From Planctomycetota bacterium (GTDB lineage: Bacteria > Planctomycetota > Phycisphaerae > Phycisphaerales > UBA1924), in the NCBI GenBank assembly GCA_017303555.1, contig JAFLCN010000001.1, positions 1 to 64,000 on the forward strand: a stretch of DNA of 64,000 nt. The letters are read 5' to 3'. Numbering within the stretch: the first letter of the stretch is position 1; the number at the start of each line of letters is the position of its first letter. Made by a program: the position numbers and the translations under genes. Under the pieces are notes generated by a model. It saw only the letters and a program-made list of their open reading frames with translations. It did no database searches and was not told the origin of the DNA. Positions 8,162 to 17,922 of this stretch are shown here, in pieces.

Positions 8162-8207
8162 TACGGCATTCTGCCGTACACGGTTCACTCCTTCCGGCAT
8201 TTTGCCG
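8162..8207 (-). promoter_or_regulatory. Twin palindromic operators of the tacAT-like operon
   Basis: Two copies of a small palindrome precede the antitoxin gene: TACGGCA-TTC-TGCCGTA (8162-8178) and CGGCA-TTT-TGCCG (8195-8207). Their centres are 31 bases apart, about three helical turns, so both face the same side of the DNA. Autoregulation by the RHS-type antitoxin is inferred; the repeats themselves are plain to see. Confidence 0.75.
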
Positions 8208-8362
8208 TACAATTGGGCTGGCGAGGGGCCAATACTTCGCAAATCTCCTGATTCTCCCTCCGAACAAGGTCTTATCGGAGCGGCACGCTCTCGCCATCGT
8301 CCGCGCGGACCCGCCTCAAGTTCTTGTACCAACGCCATGTGGGTAGCTGATCCCACGCTCCC

Positions 8363-8794
8363 TTAGTCCGCCCCACGCACAATGCCGCCCAGTACCTCGG
8401 CAAGCGCGCTCACCACAGCCGCAAACTCGCCACTCCCCGCGATGAATATCTCGTTCTGATCTTCCGCCCAGCCAGTCGGATCAAGATGCAGGCAGTCTCC
8501 CTTCGGCAGCGACCAAAGCCTGATCTCGCGGCGGTCGGTGAACGCGTCCACAATGTACTTGGACAAGCTGCCAGACTCAACGAGAAAGACATTATCAATC
8601 GGCCGGGCGTCACGCACTTCGACGCACGGAACGACCACAGCGGCAAGTAGACTCCGCAGTTCTGATCGCACTTGTTCGGCTCCGATCGAACTGTTTTCCC
8701 ACTCGACGCGCGGAAGGGTCGTGGCTTGCTCCTTGCACCACGCGGCAACGACCTGCGAGAGTTTGGGTGTGAGCTCGATAATCAAAAAGGTCAC
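8363..8794 (-). CDS. Hypothetical protein
   Basis: 143 residues from a GTG at 8794 that overlaps the TGA of an upstream minus-strand fragment. It starts MTFLIIELTPKLSQVVAAWC and contains ARPIDNVFLVESGSLSKYIV and SLPKGDCLHLDPTGWAEDQN. It has no signal peptide, membrane segment or motif that I recognise. The overlap suggests it was the second gene of an operon whose first gene has been lost. Confidence 0.6.
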   Translation of the reverse strand: MTFLIIELTPKLSQVVAAWCKEQATTLPRVEWENSSIGAEQVRSELRSLLAAVVVPCVEVRDARPIDNVFLVESGSLSKYIVDAFTDRREIRLWSLPKGDCLHLDPTGWAEDQNEIFIAGSGEFAAVVSALAEVLGGIVRGAD

Positions 8795-8931
8795 TTCCGC
8801 CACGTCCGAGCCAAGACCTTCATGCGCCGCTCGGCCGCAGCGTTGAATCTCCACTCCGTCTTGGGATCGATTTGGTCATAAAAAGCGTCGATTCGTTTGC
8901 TGCCAACGGCAGGCTTTGGCCGCGGTGCAGA
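8791..8931 (-). pseudogene. 3' end of a truncated gene
   Basis: The minus-strand frame from a stop at 8932-8934 encodes about 46 residues ending KTEWRFNAAAERRMKVLART and WRK, with good coding character and no usable start except an ATG eight residues before the end. Its stop overlaps the next gene's start. It is probably the C-terminus of a longer protein cut at a junction near 8.93 kb. I do not recognise the family. Confidence 0.5.
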
Positions 8932-9581
8932 TCAGGTCGCGCACCACGACCGCGCGGGCCTTTGCGGATTATTTCTGGGAGCCCGCAAGCAACTACAACG
9001 AGGTAAGCACCTTCACGGGTGTCGGCGTGCATTCGGTGACGCTGCGCGGGTTTCACAAGCACTATTCCTCCGTGAGTTCCTCGCTCATCGAGGCACGCTT
9101 TGAAGGCCACGCAGAGCACCCGAGCGGAAGCACGATCTTCGATAACGACACGATGGATGTCCGTTTCTCCGTGACGGGCGCTCCGGCGACGGTGAACTTG
9201 AGTCTGAGCGGCAGAGCGTTTCGCGGCAGCCTGAAGCCGTCTACTCCGACCAACATCAACGCGTATTTCCTGATCTACAACGCGGACACCAACGCCCTCG
9301 TCTTTGATTCGTGGAACATCGGCGTTGCGCAGGGCAGTCTCCCGAGTGACTATCGCGTGTGGTCGAACTCGGTGTGGAGTTCCGAGCTGGCGATCGGCAA
9401 TTACAAAGTCCTGATGCGTGCATCGGGCGATGTGACCGAGCACGTCGGTCCCGGCTTCCCCGCGTCGGGCTGGGGCAACTTGAACGCGACGATGACGATC
9501 GTCCCTGCACCGGGGAGCGTGCTCGCGCTCGGGGCGGCGGCAATCCTTTCGTCGCGCCGGCGATCGCGAACGATGAACTGA
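8916..9581 (+). pseudogene. PEP-CTERM-like secreted protein lacking its 5' end
   Basis: 221 residues from a TTG. The frame is open further left and no signal peptide can be found. The body is beta-rich (VTLRGFHKHYSSVSSSLIEA, VRFSVTGAPATVNLSLSG). The C-terminus is a full sorting tail: VPAPGS, then VLALGAAAILS, then SRRRSR. A protein with an export tail but no signal peptide is probably broken; its left edge meets a truncated gene on the other strand near 8.93 kb. An unrecognised non-ATG start further upstream cannot be excluded. Confidence 0.6.
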
Positions 9582-9800
9582 GCTGTGCGGGTTTGTGCCC
9601 TGCGCGAGCGCGGGGGGCTTGCCGCGTGCCCAAAGCTTGGGAGCGGTTTCGCCCCGTCTGTGCAATTGGCGGGGCAGCCGCCAGCGGGGATGGTAGATTA
9701 CGGGCTGATTTCGAGTCCTGGAGAGCCCCGGGCGCTCGGATCTCCTTGCGGCCCCCGCGGGTCTTCCAGTCACAAACAAGTTCATCGTGGAAATTCAGCC

Positions 9801-11297
9801 ATGTTGACGAGCGTTCGGCGGTGCGTGCGGATCGTATCGTGCGTTGGATTGGTGACGGCGATGTGCATGCTCCCTAGTTGCGGCATGTTCTCGCGCAACA
9901 CCGGCGGGCGTGAGCAGGCCATCGGCCCGGGCAAGATGACGCCGACCGAGATTCAATCGGAAGTCATGTCGTTCTCCGATTCGTTCAATGCCGCGATCAC
10001 GCAGAGCTGGCGCGAGGTGGCGGCGCAGGGCCGCGCCGAGACCGCCGAGGCCGGTTTCCTCTCGCCCGAAGGCGAGCGTGCGACGGTGCTGCGGCGAGCG
10101 GCGCTTGAGGTCAACCTTTCCAACGCCAACGCCTCGCTCTCGATCGCGTCAAGCCCGAATCCGTTTGTTGCGCTCGCCGACATGATCACGCTGGTGACGC
10201 TGCAGCGGATGGTGCTGGAGACGCCTCAAGCACGAGACATTCTGGGCGCGGAGACGCAGGCGAATCTCGTCGCGGTTTATCGCGCGCAGGAACAACAGAT
10301 CTGGCGGGTGGCGGATCGCGCGATGACGCCCGTGCAGCAGCAAGAGCTGCGGGAGATGATCGATGCGTGGCGAGCCGAAAACCCGAACGCCACCTATGTG
10401 GCCAACGTGCGGCTGGAAGACTTCGGCAGCCGGCGTCAACAGGGCAAGCCGATGGCGAGCACGCAGACCACCAGCCTGCTCTCGCTCTTTGCGCTCGACC
10501 CTTTGGCGGGGCTGGACCCGGCGCAGCGCGAGGTCGCACGCTCACGCATGCTGGCGGAGCGTGTGTTCTTCTTCGCGAGCCGGTCGGCGAATATCGTGAA
10601 GTGGAACATCGAGCTGCTCTATCAGAATCTGCTCCGCGCGCCCGAGTTTGTGCAGCTTCTCGAGTCGGTCAAGCAGGCCAGCGAATCGACCAAGACTTTC
10701 AGCGATGTGGCAGCGACGCTGCCCGAAGTGGTCCGCGTGCAGCGCGAACAGGCGATCGAACAGGCCTTTGAGTTTGTCAAGCGCGAACGCGAGGGGCTGG
10801 TTGCGCAGGTGAACGAGGCGGTGAGCGTCCAGCGCATCGCCGTGCTCCATGATCTCGAGCGCGCGCAGGGAAGCATGAGCGGCACAATGCGCGACTTCCG
10901 CGAGACCTCCGCCACCGCCGACAAACTCGCCGAACGCCTCACCCATCTTGTGAACGCGGCCGATGTCCTCACCACCCGCTTCGCCCCCGAGCCCGGCGCA
11001 GCCCCGCGCGATCCAAATCGCCAGCCGATGCAGGAATTCACGACTGCCGCCGAGCGCACCGGCGAGACCGTCGAACGCATGACCAAACTCGTCGAGCGAA
11101 TCGAAAACCTGCTCGCCTCCCCCACCATCACACAAGGCGCGACACAAGGTTCCGGCGTCATCCGCACCGCCGTTCAAGAAGTCCAAACCGGATCCAACCA
11201 GGTCATCGACCGCGCCTTCTGGCGACTGGTCGCCCTCGCACTCCTCATCCCATTCTCAACCGCCGCCGCCTACAAGTGGGCCACCCGCAAGCGCTGA
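9801..11297 (+). CDS. Putative membrane-tethered lipoprotein, paralogue B
   Basis: 498 residues from the ATG at 9801. The signal region VSCVGLVTAMCMLPSC ends in a good lipobox (LPSC). The mature start GPGKMTPTEIQSEVMSFSD matches paralogue A at 3.3 kb; other shared blocks are SSPNPFVALADMITLVTLQR and SLFALDPLAGLDPAQRE. A long helical region (about 280-390) is probably coiled coil. The C-terminal membrane segment is WRLVALALLIPFSTAAAYKW followed by ATRKR. The two copies have diverged along their whole length but kept both anchors. Function is unknown. Confidence 0.82.
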   Translation: MLTSVRRCVRIVSCVGLVTAMCMLPSCGMFSRNTGGREQAIGPGKMTPTEIQSEVMSFSDSFNAAITQSWREVAAQGRAETAEAGFLSPEGERATVLRRAALEVNLSNANASLSIASSPNPFVALADMITLVTLQRMVLETPQARDILGAETQANLVAVYRAQEQQIWRVADRAMTPVQQQELREMIDAWRAENPNATYVANVRLEDFGSRRQQGKPMASTQTTSLLSLFALDPLAGLDPAQREVARSRMLAERVFFFASRSANIVKWNIELLYQNLLRAPEFVQLLESVKQASESTKTFSDVAATLPEVVRVQREQAIEQAFEFVKREREGLVAQVNEAVSVQRIAVLHDLERAQGSMSGTMRDFRETSATADKLAERLTHLVNAADVLTTRFAPEPGAAPRDPNRQPMQEFTTAAERTGETVERMTKLVERIENLLASPTITQGATQGSGVIRTAVQEVQTGSNQVIDRAFWRLVALALLIPFSTAAAYKWATRKR

Positions 11298-11442
11298 CCC
11301 CCACCCAAACTCAATCGGGCGCGCCCAACAGCCGTTTTTGACCTTCTGGTCCCTCCGCAAAGTCACGGACGAGTTTGCTAGTCTTATTCAACGAAGCACG
11401 CGATCAAGGGAAAGATCCGCGGCATTCGCCTTGGAGCATCTC

Positions 11443-12867
11443 ATGTTGAAGTCCGGTATTTGTGCCGCGGCCCTCACCGCCGCCTCAGCAGCATGCACCT
11501 TCGCCCCATCCATCACCCGCGCCGAAGCGCCCGCCCCACTCAGCGAGAAGGAAGCACTCGCCCTAGGCACCGAAGCGTACATCTTCGGCTACCCCCTCGT
11601 CACCATGGAAATGAGCCGCAGGGTGATGACGAATGTGGCGGCGCCGGAAGGAACTCGCGCGCCGATGGGGAACGTTGTGCGGCTGCGCGAGTACCCGAAC
11701 GCGAAGTTCCGCGATGTGACTGCGCCGAATGCGGACACGTTGTACACGACGGCTTGGCTTGATGTCGGCGCGGAGCCGTGGGTTGTCAGCATTCCGGACA
11801 TGAACGATCGGTATTTCCTGATGCCGATGCTTGATGGTTGGACGAATGTGTTTGATGTTCCCGGCAAGCGCACGACGGGAACGAAGGCGCAGACGTGGGC
11901 GATCACGGGTCCGGGTTGGAAGGGAACATTGCCCGCGGGAGTGACTGAGTACAAGTCTCCGACTTCGATCGTCTGGCTGCTTGGTCGCATCTACTGCACG
12001 GGAACGCCGGAAGATTACAAGTTGGTGCATGCGATTCAGGACAAGGTGACGGTGCAGCCGCTGAGCACTTGGGGTACGACGTTCACGCCGCCGGCGGGGA
12101 AGGTTGATGCTTCGATCGACATGAAGAAGTCGGTGCGCGATCTTGTGAATGAGATGAGCGCGGAGCAGTACTTCTCGATGCTGGCGCAGTTGATGAAGGA
12201 GAATCCGCCTGCGCCGGCGGATGCGCCGATGATTGCGAAGCTCGGACGGCTTGGAATTGTGGCGGGTCAGCCGGTGAATGCCGCGGCGTGGGGCGCGGAT
12301 GGCGCGAAGGCGATGACGCAGGTTCCGAAGGTCGGCTTTGAAAAGATCATGGGCCACTTCAAGACTGCGGGAACGCACGAGAATGGCTGGGTCTTCACGA
12401 CGGACACGGGCATCTACGGCACCGACTACATTCAGCGCGCGCTGATCACGGCGATTGGTCTCGGCGCGAATCGGCCGCAGGATGCTGTGTATCCGACATC
12501 GGAAGCCGATGCGGCGGGCAAGCCGTATGAAGGCAGCTCGAAGTACGTCATGCGGTTCGAGAAGGGGCAGATGCCCCCGGTGAACGGGTTCTGGTCGCTG
12601 ACGATGTATGACCAGGACTTCTTCTTTGTGGATAATCCGCTGAACAGGTACACGGTGAGCAGCCGCACGAAGTTCAAGGAGAACGCGGACGGCTCGGTGG
12701 ATGTGTATCTGCAGAATGAGAATCCGGGACCGGACAAGGAATCGAACTGGCTGCCCGCGCCGAAGGGGCGGTTCATCCCGATGCTTCGGTTGTACTGGCC
12801 GAAGGAGACTGCGCCGTCGATCATCGATGGGACGTGGAAGATTCCGGCGGTGAAGAAGGCGAGCTAA
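11443..12867 (+). CDS. Exported DUF1254/DUF1214 protein
   Basis: 474 residues from the ATG at 11443, with a signal peptide ending near TRAEA. The DUF1254 part is first (EAYIFGYPLVTMEMSRRVM, then FRDVTAPNADTLYTTAWLDV) and the DUF1214 part follows (PPVNGFWSLTMYDQDFFFVD, then NRYTVSSRTKF). The family is widespread in periplasms; no reaction is established. The arylsulfatase follows on the same strand, but a strong terminator between them suggests separate transcripts. Confidence 0.88.
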   Translation: MLKSGICAAALTAASAACTFAPSITRAEAPAPLSEKEALALGTEAYIFGYPLVTMEMSRRVMTNVAAPEGTRAPMGNVVRLREYPNAKFRDVTAPNADTLYTTAWLDVGAEPWVVSIPDMNDRYFLMPMLDGWTNVFDVPGKRTTGTKAQTWAITGPGWKGTLPAGVTEYKSPTSIVWLLGRIYCTGTPEDYKLVHAIQDKVTVQPLSTWGTTFTPPAGKVDASIDMKKSVRDLVNEMSAEQYFSMLAQLMKENPPAPADAPMIAKLGRLGIVAGQPVNAAAWGADGAKAMTQVPKVGFEKIMGHFKTAGTHENGWVFTTDTGIYGTDYIQRALITAIGLGANRPQDAVYPTSEADAAGKPYEGSSKYVMRFEKGQMPPVNGFWSLTMYDQDFFFVDNPLNRYTVSSRTKFKENADGSVDVYLQNENPGPDKESNWLPAPKGRFIPMLRLYWPKETAPSIIDGTWKIPAVKKAS

Positions 12868-12904
12868 ATCTGCTTGTTTTGACAGGTGATTGACACAATC
12901 AAGA

Positions 12905-12936
12905 GCCGGATGCGCGAGAGCGTGTCCGGTTTTTTG
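12905..12936 (+). terminator. Intrinsic terminator after the DUF1254 gene
   Basis: A 10-bp stem (CCGGATGCGC with GCGTGTCCGG, including two G-T pairs) closes a GAGA loop and is followed by six T residues. This is a standard rho-independent terminator. Confidence 0.85.
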
Positions 12937-13017
12937 TTGGACGAATCGAAAACGAACGGCGCGGCGGTTAATCTATTGGCGCGACCCAAAGCGGGCTCGC
13001 AATCGGGGAAGTGACAC

Positions 13018-15525
13018 ATGAAAAGTTCGGGACTTGTGATGGCGATGGTGGCGTTCGTGGGCGCGTGCGTGCAGGCTCGCGCGCAGCAGGTGACGGGGCA
13101 ATTGGGGTCGCCGAGCGCGACCACTTCAATTGATGGCAAGCAGTTGCCGGCGCCGGATCCGAAGTTCGGGGGCGTGATCAAGGAGAATGCGTTGCAGAGC
13201 ACGCCGTGGTGGGCGCCGCGGATTGTGCCGCCGAAGGGCGCGCCGAATGTGCTGCTGATCATGACGGATGACTCGGGGTATGGCGTGCCGAGCACGTTTG
13301 GCGGCGTGATTCCGACGCCCGCGCTCGATCGGATTGCCAAGACCGGGCTGCGGTATACGCAGATGAATTCGACCGCGCTCTGTTCGCCGACGCGGGCGGC
13401 GCTGATCACGGGGCGGAACCATCACTCGGCGGGGTTCGGTGTGATCTCGGAGCAGTCGACGGGATTCCCGGGGTACAACAGCATCATCGCGAAGGACAAG
13501 GCGACGATCGGGCGGATTCTGCGGGACAACGGGTTTGCGACGAGCTGGTTCGGGAAGGATCACAACACGCCGACATTCGCCGCGAGCCAGGCGGGGCCGT
13601 TTGATCTCTGGCCGACGGGGATGGGGTTTGAATACTTCTACGGGTTTGTCGGGGGCGACGCGAATCAGTGGGCGCCGAATCTGTTCCGGAACACGACGCA
13701 GATCTATCCGTTCGAGGGGAAGCCGGGTTGGAACTTGACCACGGCGCAGGCGGATGATGCGATCGACTACTTGAACCGGATGAATCAGATCGATCCGACG
13801 AAGCCGTTCTTCTGCTACTACGTGCCGGGCGGCACGCACGCCCCCCACCATCCGACGAAGGAATGGGTGGACAAGATCAGCGCGATGAAGCTGTTTGATG
13901 GCGGTTGGAACAAGCTGCGCGAGACGATCTTTGCGAATCAGAAGAAGCTCGGCGTCATTCCGCAGGACACGAAGCTGACGCCGTGGCCGAAGGACCTGAT
14001 CAAGGAATGGGATCAGCTCACGGCAGACGAGAAGAAGCTGTACATCCGGCAGGTCGAAGTTTTCGCGGCATACGCGGCATACACCGATCACGAGATCGGA
14101 CGCGTCATCCAGGCCGTCGAGGACATGGGCAAACTGGACAACACGCTGATCATCTATATCAACGGTGACAACGGCACGAGCGCGGAAGGGCAGTTGATCG
14201 GCACGCCGAACGAAGTGGCGATGTTCAACGGCGTGCAGGTGCCGGTGGAGATCCAGCTCAAGGATTTCTACGACGTGTGGGGTACGGAGTTGACGTACAA
14301 CCACATGGCGGTGGGCTGGGCGTGGGCGTTTGACACGCCGTTCTCGTGGACGAAGCAGATCGCGTCGCACCTGGGCGGCGTGCGGCAGGGCATGTGCGTT
14401 TCGTGGCCGGGGCACATCACGGATGTGGGCGGCGTGCGCAGCCAGTTCCATCACCTGATCGACGTGGTGCCGACGATTCTGGAAGCAACGGGCATTCGGC
14501 AGCCCGATCAAGTGGACGGGATCACGCAGTCGCCGATCGAGGGCGTGAGCTTTGCGTACACGTTCGATGCGAAGAACAAGGATGCGCCTTCAACACACAA
14601 GACGCAGTACTTCGAGATGATGGGCGACCACGCGATCTATCACGAAGGGTGGCTCGCGAGCACGAAGGTGATTCGCTCGCCGTGGGATGTGGTGGGCGCG
14701 GTGAATCCGGACCCGTTCAACAACGTGACGTGGGAGCTGTACGACCTGACGAAGGATTACTCGCAGGCGACGGACATCGCGGCACAGAATCCGGAGAAGC
14801 TGGCGGAGATGAAGCAGATCTTCGCGCAGGAAGCGAAGAAGTATCAGGTTCTGCCGCTGGATGCGTCGGTGGCGACGCGGCTGGTTGCGCCGCGGCCGAA
14901 CATCACGGCGGGACGCTCGGAGTTTGTGTACACGATGCCGATGGTGGGTCTGCCGCAGGGCGATTCGCCGCTGCTTTTGAACACGTCGTACACGGTGACG
15001 GCGGAGATTGATGTGCCTGCCGCGGGTAGCGCTGAAGGAATGATCCTGACTTCGGGCGGGCGCTTCGGTGGATACGGGTTCTATCTCGTGAAGGGCAAGC
15101 CGGTTTGGTGCTGGAACCTGGTGGATCTGAAGCGGATTCGGTGGGAAGGGCCGGACGCGATCGGGCCGGGGAAGCACACGCTCGAGTTTGATTTCAAGTA
15201 CGACGGACTGGGCGCGGCAACGCTGGCGTTCAACAGCTTGAGCGGCATCGGCCGGCCGGGAACGGGAACGCTGAAGGTGGACGGGAAGGTGGTGGCGACG
15301 CAGACGATGCCGCACACGATCCCGCTGATCCTGCAGTGGGACGAGAGCTTTGATATTGGTTCGGACACGCTGACGGGCGTGAACGATGCGGATTACAAGC
15401 CGCCGTTCGCGTTGACGGCGAAGCTGAACAAGCTGACGGTGAAGCTGGATCGGCCGCAGTTGTCGGCGGAGGATGTGAAGAAATTGGAAGAGGCGATGAA
15501 GAAGGCGGAGGGGGGGAGGGAGTGA
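13018..15525 (+). CDS. Exported arylsulfatase
   Basis: 835 residues with a signal peptide (1-22). The sulfatase core has metal-binding Asp84-Asp85 (LIMTDDSGYG), the active-site motif CSPTRAALITGRNHH with Cys122 as the residue converted to formylglycine, and INGDNGTS near 381-388 for metal binding. The C-terminal third (from about 640) is a beta-rich extension. The length and the ALCSPTRAALITGRNHH form match the large arylsulfatase subgroup. It hydrolyses sulfate esters in the periplasm; the natural substrate is unknown. No formylglycine-generating enzyme is in the window. Confidence 0.92.
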   Translation: MKSSGLVMAMVAFVGACVQARAQQVTGQLGSPSATTSIDGKQLPAPDPKFGGVIKENALQSTPWWAPRIVPPKGAPNVLLIMTDDSGYGVPSTFGGVIPTPALDRIAKTGLRYTQMNSTALCSPTRAALITGRNHHSAGFGVISEQSTGFPGYNSIIAKDKATIGRILRDNGFATSWFGKDHNTPTFAASQAGPFDLWPTGMGFEYFYGFVGGDANQWAPNLFRNTTQIYPFEGKPGWNLTTAQADDAIDYLNRMNQIDPTKPFFCYYVPGGTHAPHHPTKEWVDKISAMKLFDGGWNKLRETIFANQKKLGVIPQDTKLTPWPKDLIKEWDQLTADEKKLYIRQVEVFAAYAAYTDHEIGRVIQAVEDMGKLDNTLIIYINGDNGTSAEGQLIGTPNEVAMFNGVQVPVEIQLKDFYDVWGTELTYNHMAVGWAWAFDTPFSWTKQIASHLGGVRQGMCVSWPGHITDVGGVRSQFHHLIDVVPTILEATGIRQPDQVDGITQSPIEGVSFAYTFDAKNKDAPSTHKTQYFEMMGDHAIYHEGWLASTKVIRSPWDVVGAVNPDPFNNVTWELYDLTKDYSQATDIAAQNPEKLAEMKQIFAQEAKKYQVLPLDASVATRLVAPRPNITAGRSEFVYTMPMVGLPQGDSPLLLNTSYTVTAEIDVPAAGSAEGMILTSGGRFGGYGFYLVKGKPVWCWNLVDLKRIRWEGPDAIGPGKHTLEFDFKYDGLGAATLAFNSLSGIGRPGTGTLKVDGKVVATQTMPHTIPLILQWDESFDIGSDTLTGVNDADYKPPFALTAKLNKLTVKLDRPQLSAEDVKKLEEAMKKAEGGRE

Positions 15526-15573
15526 AGAGGTAGGTTCGCAGATCTGGAAAAGGCTCTTTGATTGAAGCAAATT

Positions 15574-15610
15574 GACTCGCGCATCTCTGGGAGGTGCGCG
15601 AGTTTTTTTA
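15574..15610 (+). terminator. Intrinsic terminator after the arylsulfatase
   Basis: ACTCGCGCA and TGCGCGAGT pair perfectly, extended by CTC/GAG around a small loop, and are followed by seven T residues. This is a very strong rho-independent terminator. Confidence 0.9.
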
Positions 15611-15722
15611 TGGGTGGAAAATGGTTCGCGAGGTCAGTAGCACGACACTCGGATGAACGTGCGGGGGAAATTGGAAGGGCAATACCACCCGCCGTCCCAC
15701 GCTCTTCTGTTCCTGCTTTGCG

Positions 15723-16391
15723 TCAATCAAACAGATCATCCAACGCAAGCCGGGGTCGCAGTTTCGGCGCAACCAACTGCTCTACTACTGGGATGCTGTC
15801 CTCAATTGCAAGTTCGATCGAATCGGGGTTGGACGGTGTTCCCGAGAGATAAATCGTCCGCCTGAGTCGGTCCGCCCGGTCGTGCTCCATGCCGCCGGGC
15901 GTGTCGTGAAAAATTGAGTATTCATTGATCGCATCTTGGAGCATGGAAGCGGGCCGATATGCGACGGTGCGGAACTCTGACGCCCACGCCTTCCCCCAAA
16001 TGGCTTCTGCTTCACACACCTCGCGCTCGACTGCCCGTTGGACTTGGAGTACTTCGTCCCATCGCATTCCTAGTGCTGGCACCTGAAGCAAGGAAGTGTC
16101 AACTCCTTCTATGGCCGTGACGCCAAGCTCATCGCGCAGCTTCGAATGGGCGCGCCTGAACTCCACGGCACTCATGATCGGTCGGCGAGCTGTGCGAACG
16201 GCATCCCGCAACCGATATGTTTCCGTAAGCAATCGCCGCGCGAGAGCGTGATCGATTTCGTAGTCGACCTGTTCGCGCCACGTTCTAAGCCCGCGCCTCG
16301 CAATACACACGGCGATCGCGGTACACATCGCGACCAGAATGTTGGCGACTGTCGACAACCAGTCGGTAAGTTCTGAAGCAAGCGTCAACAT
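15723..16391 (-). CDS. Hypothetical protein with N-terminal membrane anchor
   Basis: 222 residues. I prefer the ATG at 16391 because AGGAG lies five bases upstream; an ATG at 16406 is also in frame. One hydrophobic helix (TVANILVAMCTAIAVCIA, about residues 15-32) is followed by an Arg-rich, mostly helical soluble part (RRGLRTWREQVDYEIDHALA). I recognise no motif. It lies beside the restriction-modification genes and may belong to the same acquired segment. Confidence 0.65.
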   Translation of the reverse strand: MLTLASELTDWLSTVANILVAMCTAIAVCIARRGLRTWREQVDYEIDHALARRLLTETYRLRDAVRTARRPIMSAVEFRRAHSKLRDELGVTAIEGVDTSLLQVPALGMRWDEVLQVQRAVEREVCEAEAIWGKAWASEFRTVAYRPASMLQDAINEYSIFHDTPGGMEHDRADRLRRTIYLSGTPSNPDSIELAIEDSIPVVEQLVAPKLRPRLALDDLFD

Positions 16392-16639
16392 CGTCACTCC
16401 TGCCATTTCGACTTGCCGTTTACGAACACTTTCGATTCAACTGGTTCGCCGTTGCTGTCAGCGGGGCGGTGAGTTTCTGTTGGAGATCAAAGAGGTATTC
16501 GACCGCCGACGCTCGCTGGAGAAGGAGTGGTCGCGGTGGCACATGTCGACGGCGCGGTCGAGGTGGTTGTGGGCATTGCGCAGAAGCTCCGGAGCACAGC
16601 CATCTTGTCGCCACAATCAGACCGCGAAACGGTGCTTGC

Positions 16640-17842
16640 CTACTTGACCAAGGCTCGTTTTGCAGGAATTGCTTGGCGTGGTACGCACTCATCTTCATAC
16701 ACCGGCGTCAGGATGTTCTTGTCCATCCAGCGGATGACCGGCACGCACACACCGTCCCCGAAGCCAAAGAGTGACTGGATGGTATTCTCGGCCAGAACGA
16801 AGTTCGGCGCGCCTTGCAGCCGGGCGTACTCACGAGGGGACATCCAGCGGAATCGGACCCGCCCGTCGTCGATGACGATGACGATCTGTCGCGCGCTCCC
16901 GCCTCTGGGAGTGCGCAGGCAGCCCGCGAGATTATCGAAGCGAACTTCGGCACGCATCTCGTCGTTGCGGCAACGCCGGTACACAGTTCCGACGTGCAAA
17001 CCGCGCGCAGCACGTCGACGCTCGACTTCGGCGAGGTGAAGGGCAGAGAGCATCGCGTAATGCTTGTCGTTGGCGGCATTGTCCCACCAGTCTTGATCGT
17101 CGCCCGTATCTATGACCGACGCGAGTTCGTACTTCGCTTGCTTGGGGGGCCGGAGTTCGAGCGTCGCCCAGCCGGTGGGCAGATTGGTTTCGGCCATAAG
17201 TTTGCGCAACACCTGGGGCCGCAGCGTTCCCGCATCGTCGATCGCCGTCTGCCACGCATCGGCGAACATCGCGCGCTGTCCCTGCCGAATGATCCGAGGC
17301 GATTGCAGGCTTTCATGGAATCCGACGACGAAGACGCGCGGGCGGCTCTGCGGCACGAACATCTTGGCGTCCAGCACCAAGGCATCGACCCAATAGCCCA
17401 ACTCCGCAAGTGTGGTCACGGCCCGAACGAAGTCCGCGCCACCCTTGCTGGTCAGGAAGCCGGTCACGTTCTCCAACATGATGACTTTGGGCTTGGCATC
17501 GCCGAGTTCTCTGATGGCGTTGATGAAGCCGAAGTAGGTAGACGATGCTTCGCCGTCAAATCCGTTCCAGTGGCCCGCAAGCGAAAGGTCGGTGCAGGGG
17601 AAAGAGGCGGTCGCTAGGAAGGGTCTTTCCTCCAAGCGTTTGAGCACACCTGCCGTGTCCCACACGTCGCCGAGGTGGTAGTACGGCGACTCGCCGAAGT
17701 GTCCCCTGTACATTGACTCCTTCTTTGGGTCAATGTCGTTGGCGTACGCGCACTCCCAGCCCGTGTCCTTCAACGCCTCGTGGACCAAGCCGATCCCGGC
17801 GAAGAACTCTGCGAAGCGTTTGGATGGGGCGGCCTTGGTCAT
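16640..17842 (-). CDS. DNA (cytosine-5) methyltransferase of a type II R-M system
   Basis: 400 residues from the ATG at 17842. The C5-methyltransferase motifs occur in order: motif I FAEFFAGIGL (10-19), motif IV with catalytic Cys83 in SFPCTDLS, motif VI LENVTG (123-128), motif VIII QSRPRVFVVG, motif IX near RWMSPREYARLQG, and motif X GFGDGVCVPVIRWM. It methylates cytosine at a target sequence that cannot be read from the protein, protecting host DNA from the neighbouring nuclease. It is divergent from the controller and nuclease genes. Confidence 0.93.
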   Translation of the reverse strand: MTKAAPSKRFAEFFAGIGLVHEALKDTGWECAYANDIDPKKESMYRGHFGESPYYHLGDVWDTAGVLKRLEERPFLATASFPCTDLSLAGHWNGFDGEASSTYFGFINAIRELGDAKPKVIMLENVTGFLTSKGGADFVRAVTTLAELGYWVDALVLDAKMFVPQSRPRVFVVGFHESLQSPRIIRQGQRAMFADAWQTAIDDAGTLRPQVLRKLMAETNLPTGWATLELRPPKQAKYELASVIDTGDDQDWWDNAANDKHYAMLSALHLAEVERRRAARGLHVGTVYRRCRNDEMRAEVRFDNLAGCLRTPRGGSARQIVIVIDDGRVRFRWMSPREYARLQGAPNFVLAENTIQSLFGFGDGVCVPVIRWMDKNILTPVYEDECVPRQAIPAKRALVK

Positions 17843-17922
17843 CGCCTTTCGTCGACTCCTCTGGGGTCGTATGGCGGATCGTACCGGGCGGAATGGGGCG
17901 AGAGGGGGCATGTGCCACATGG

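Noticed and set aside
13126..14511. 461-residue minus-strand frame opposite the arylsulfatase
   Set aside because: Arg/His/Pro-rich antisense shadow; the sulfatase motifs lie on the plus strand.
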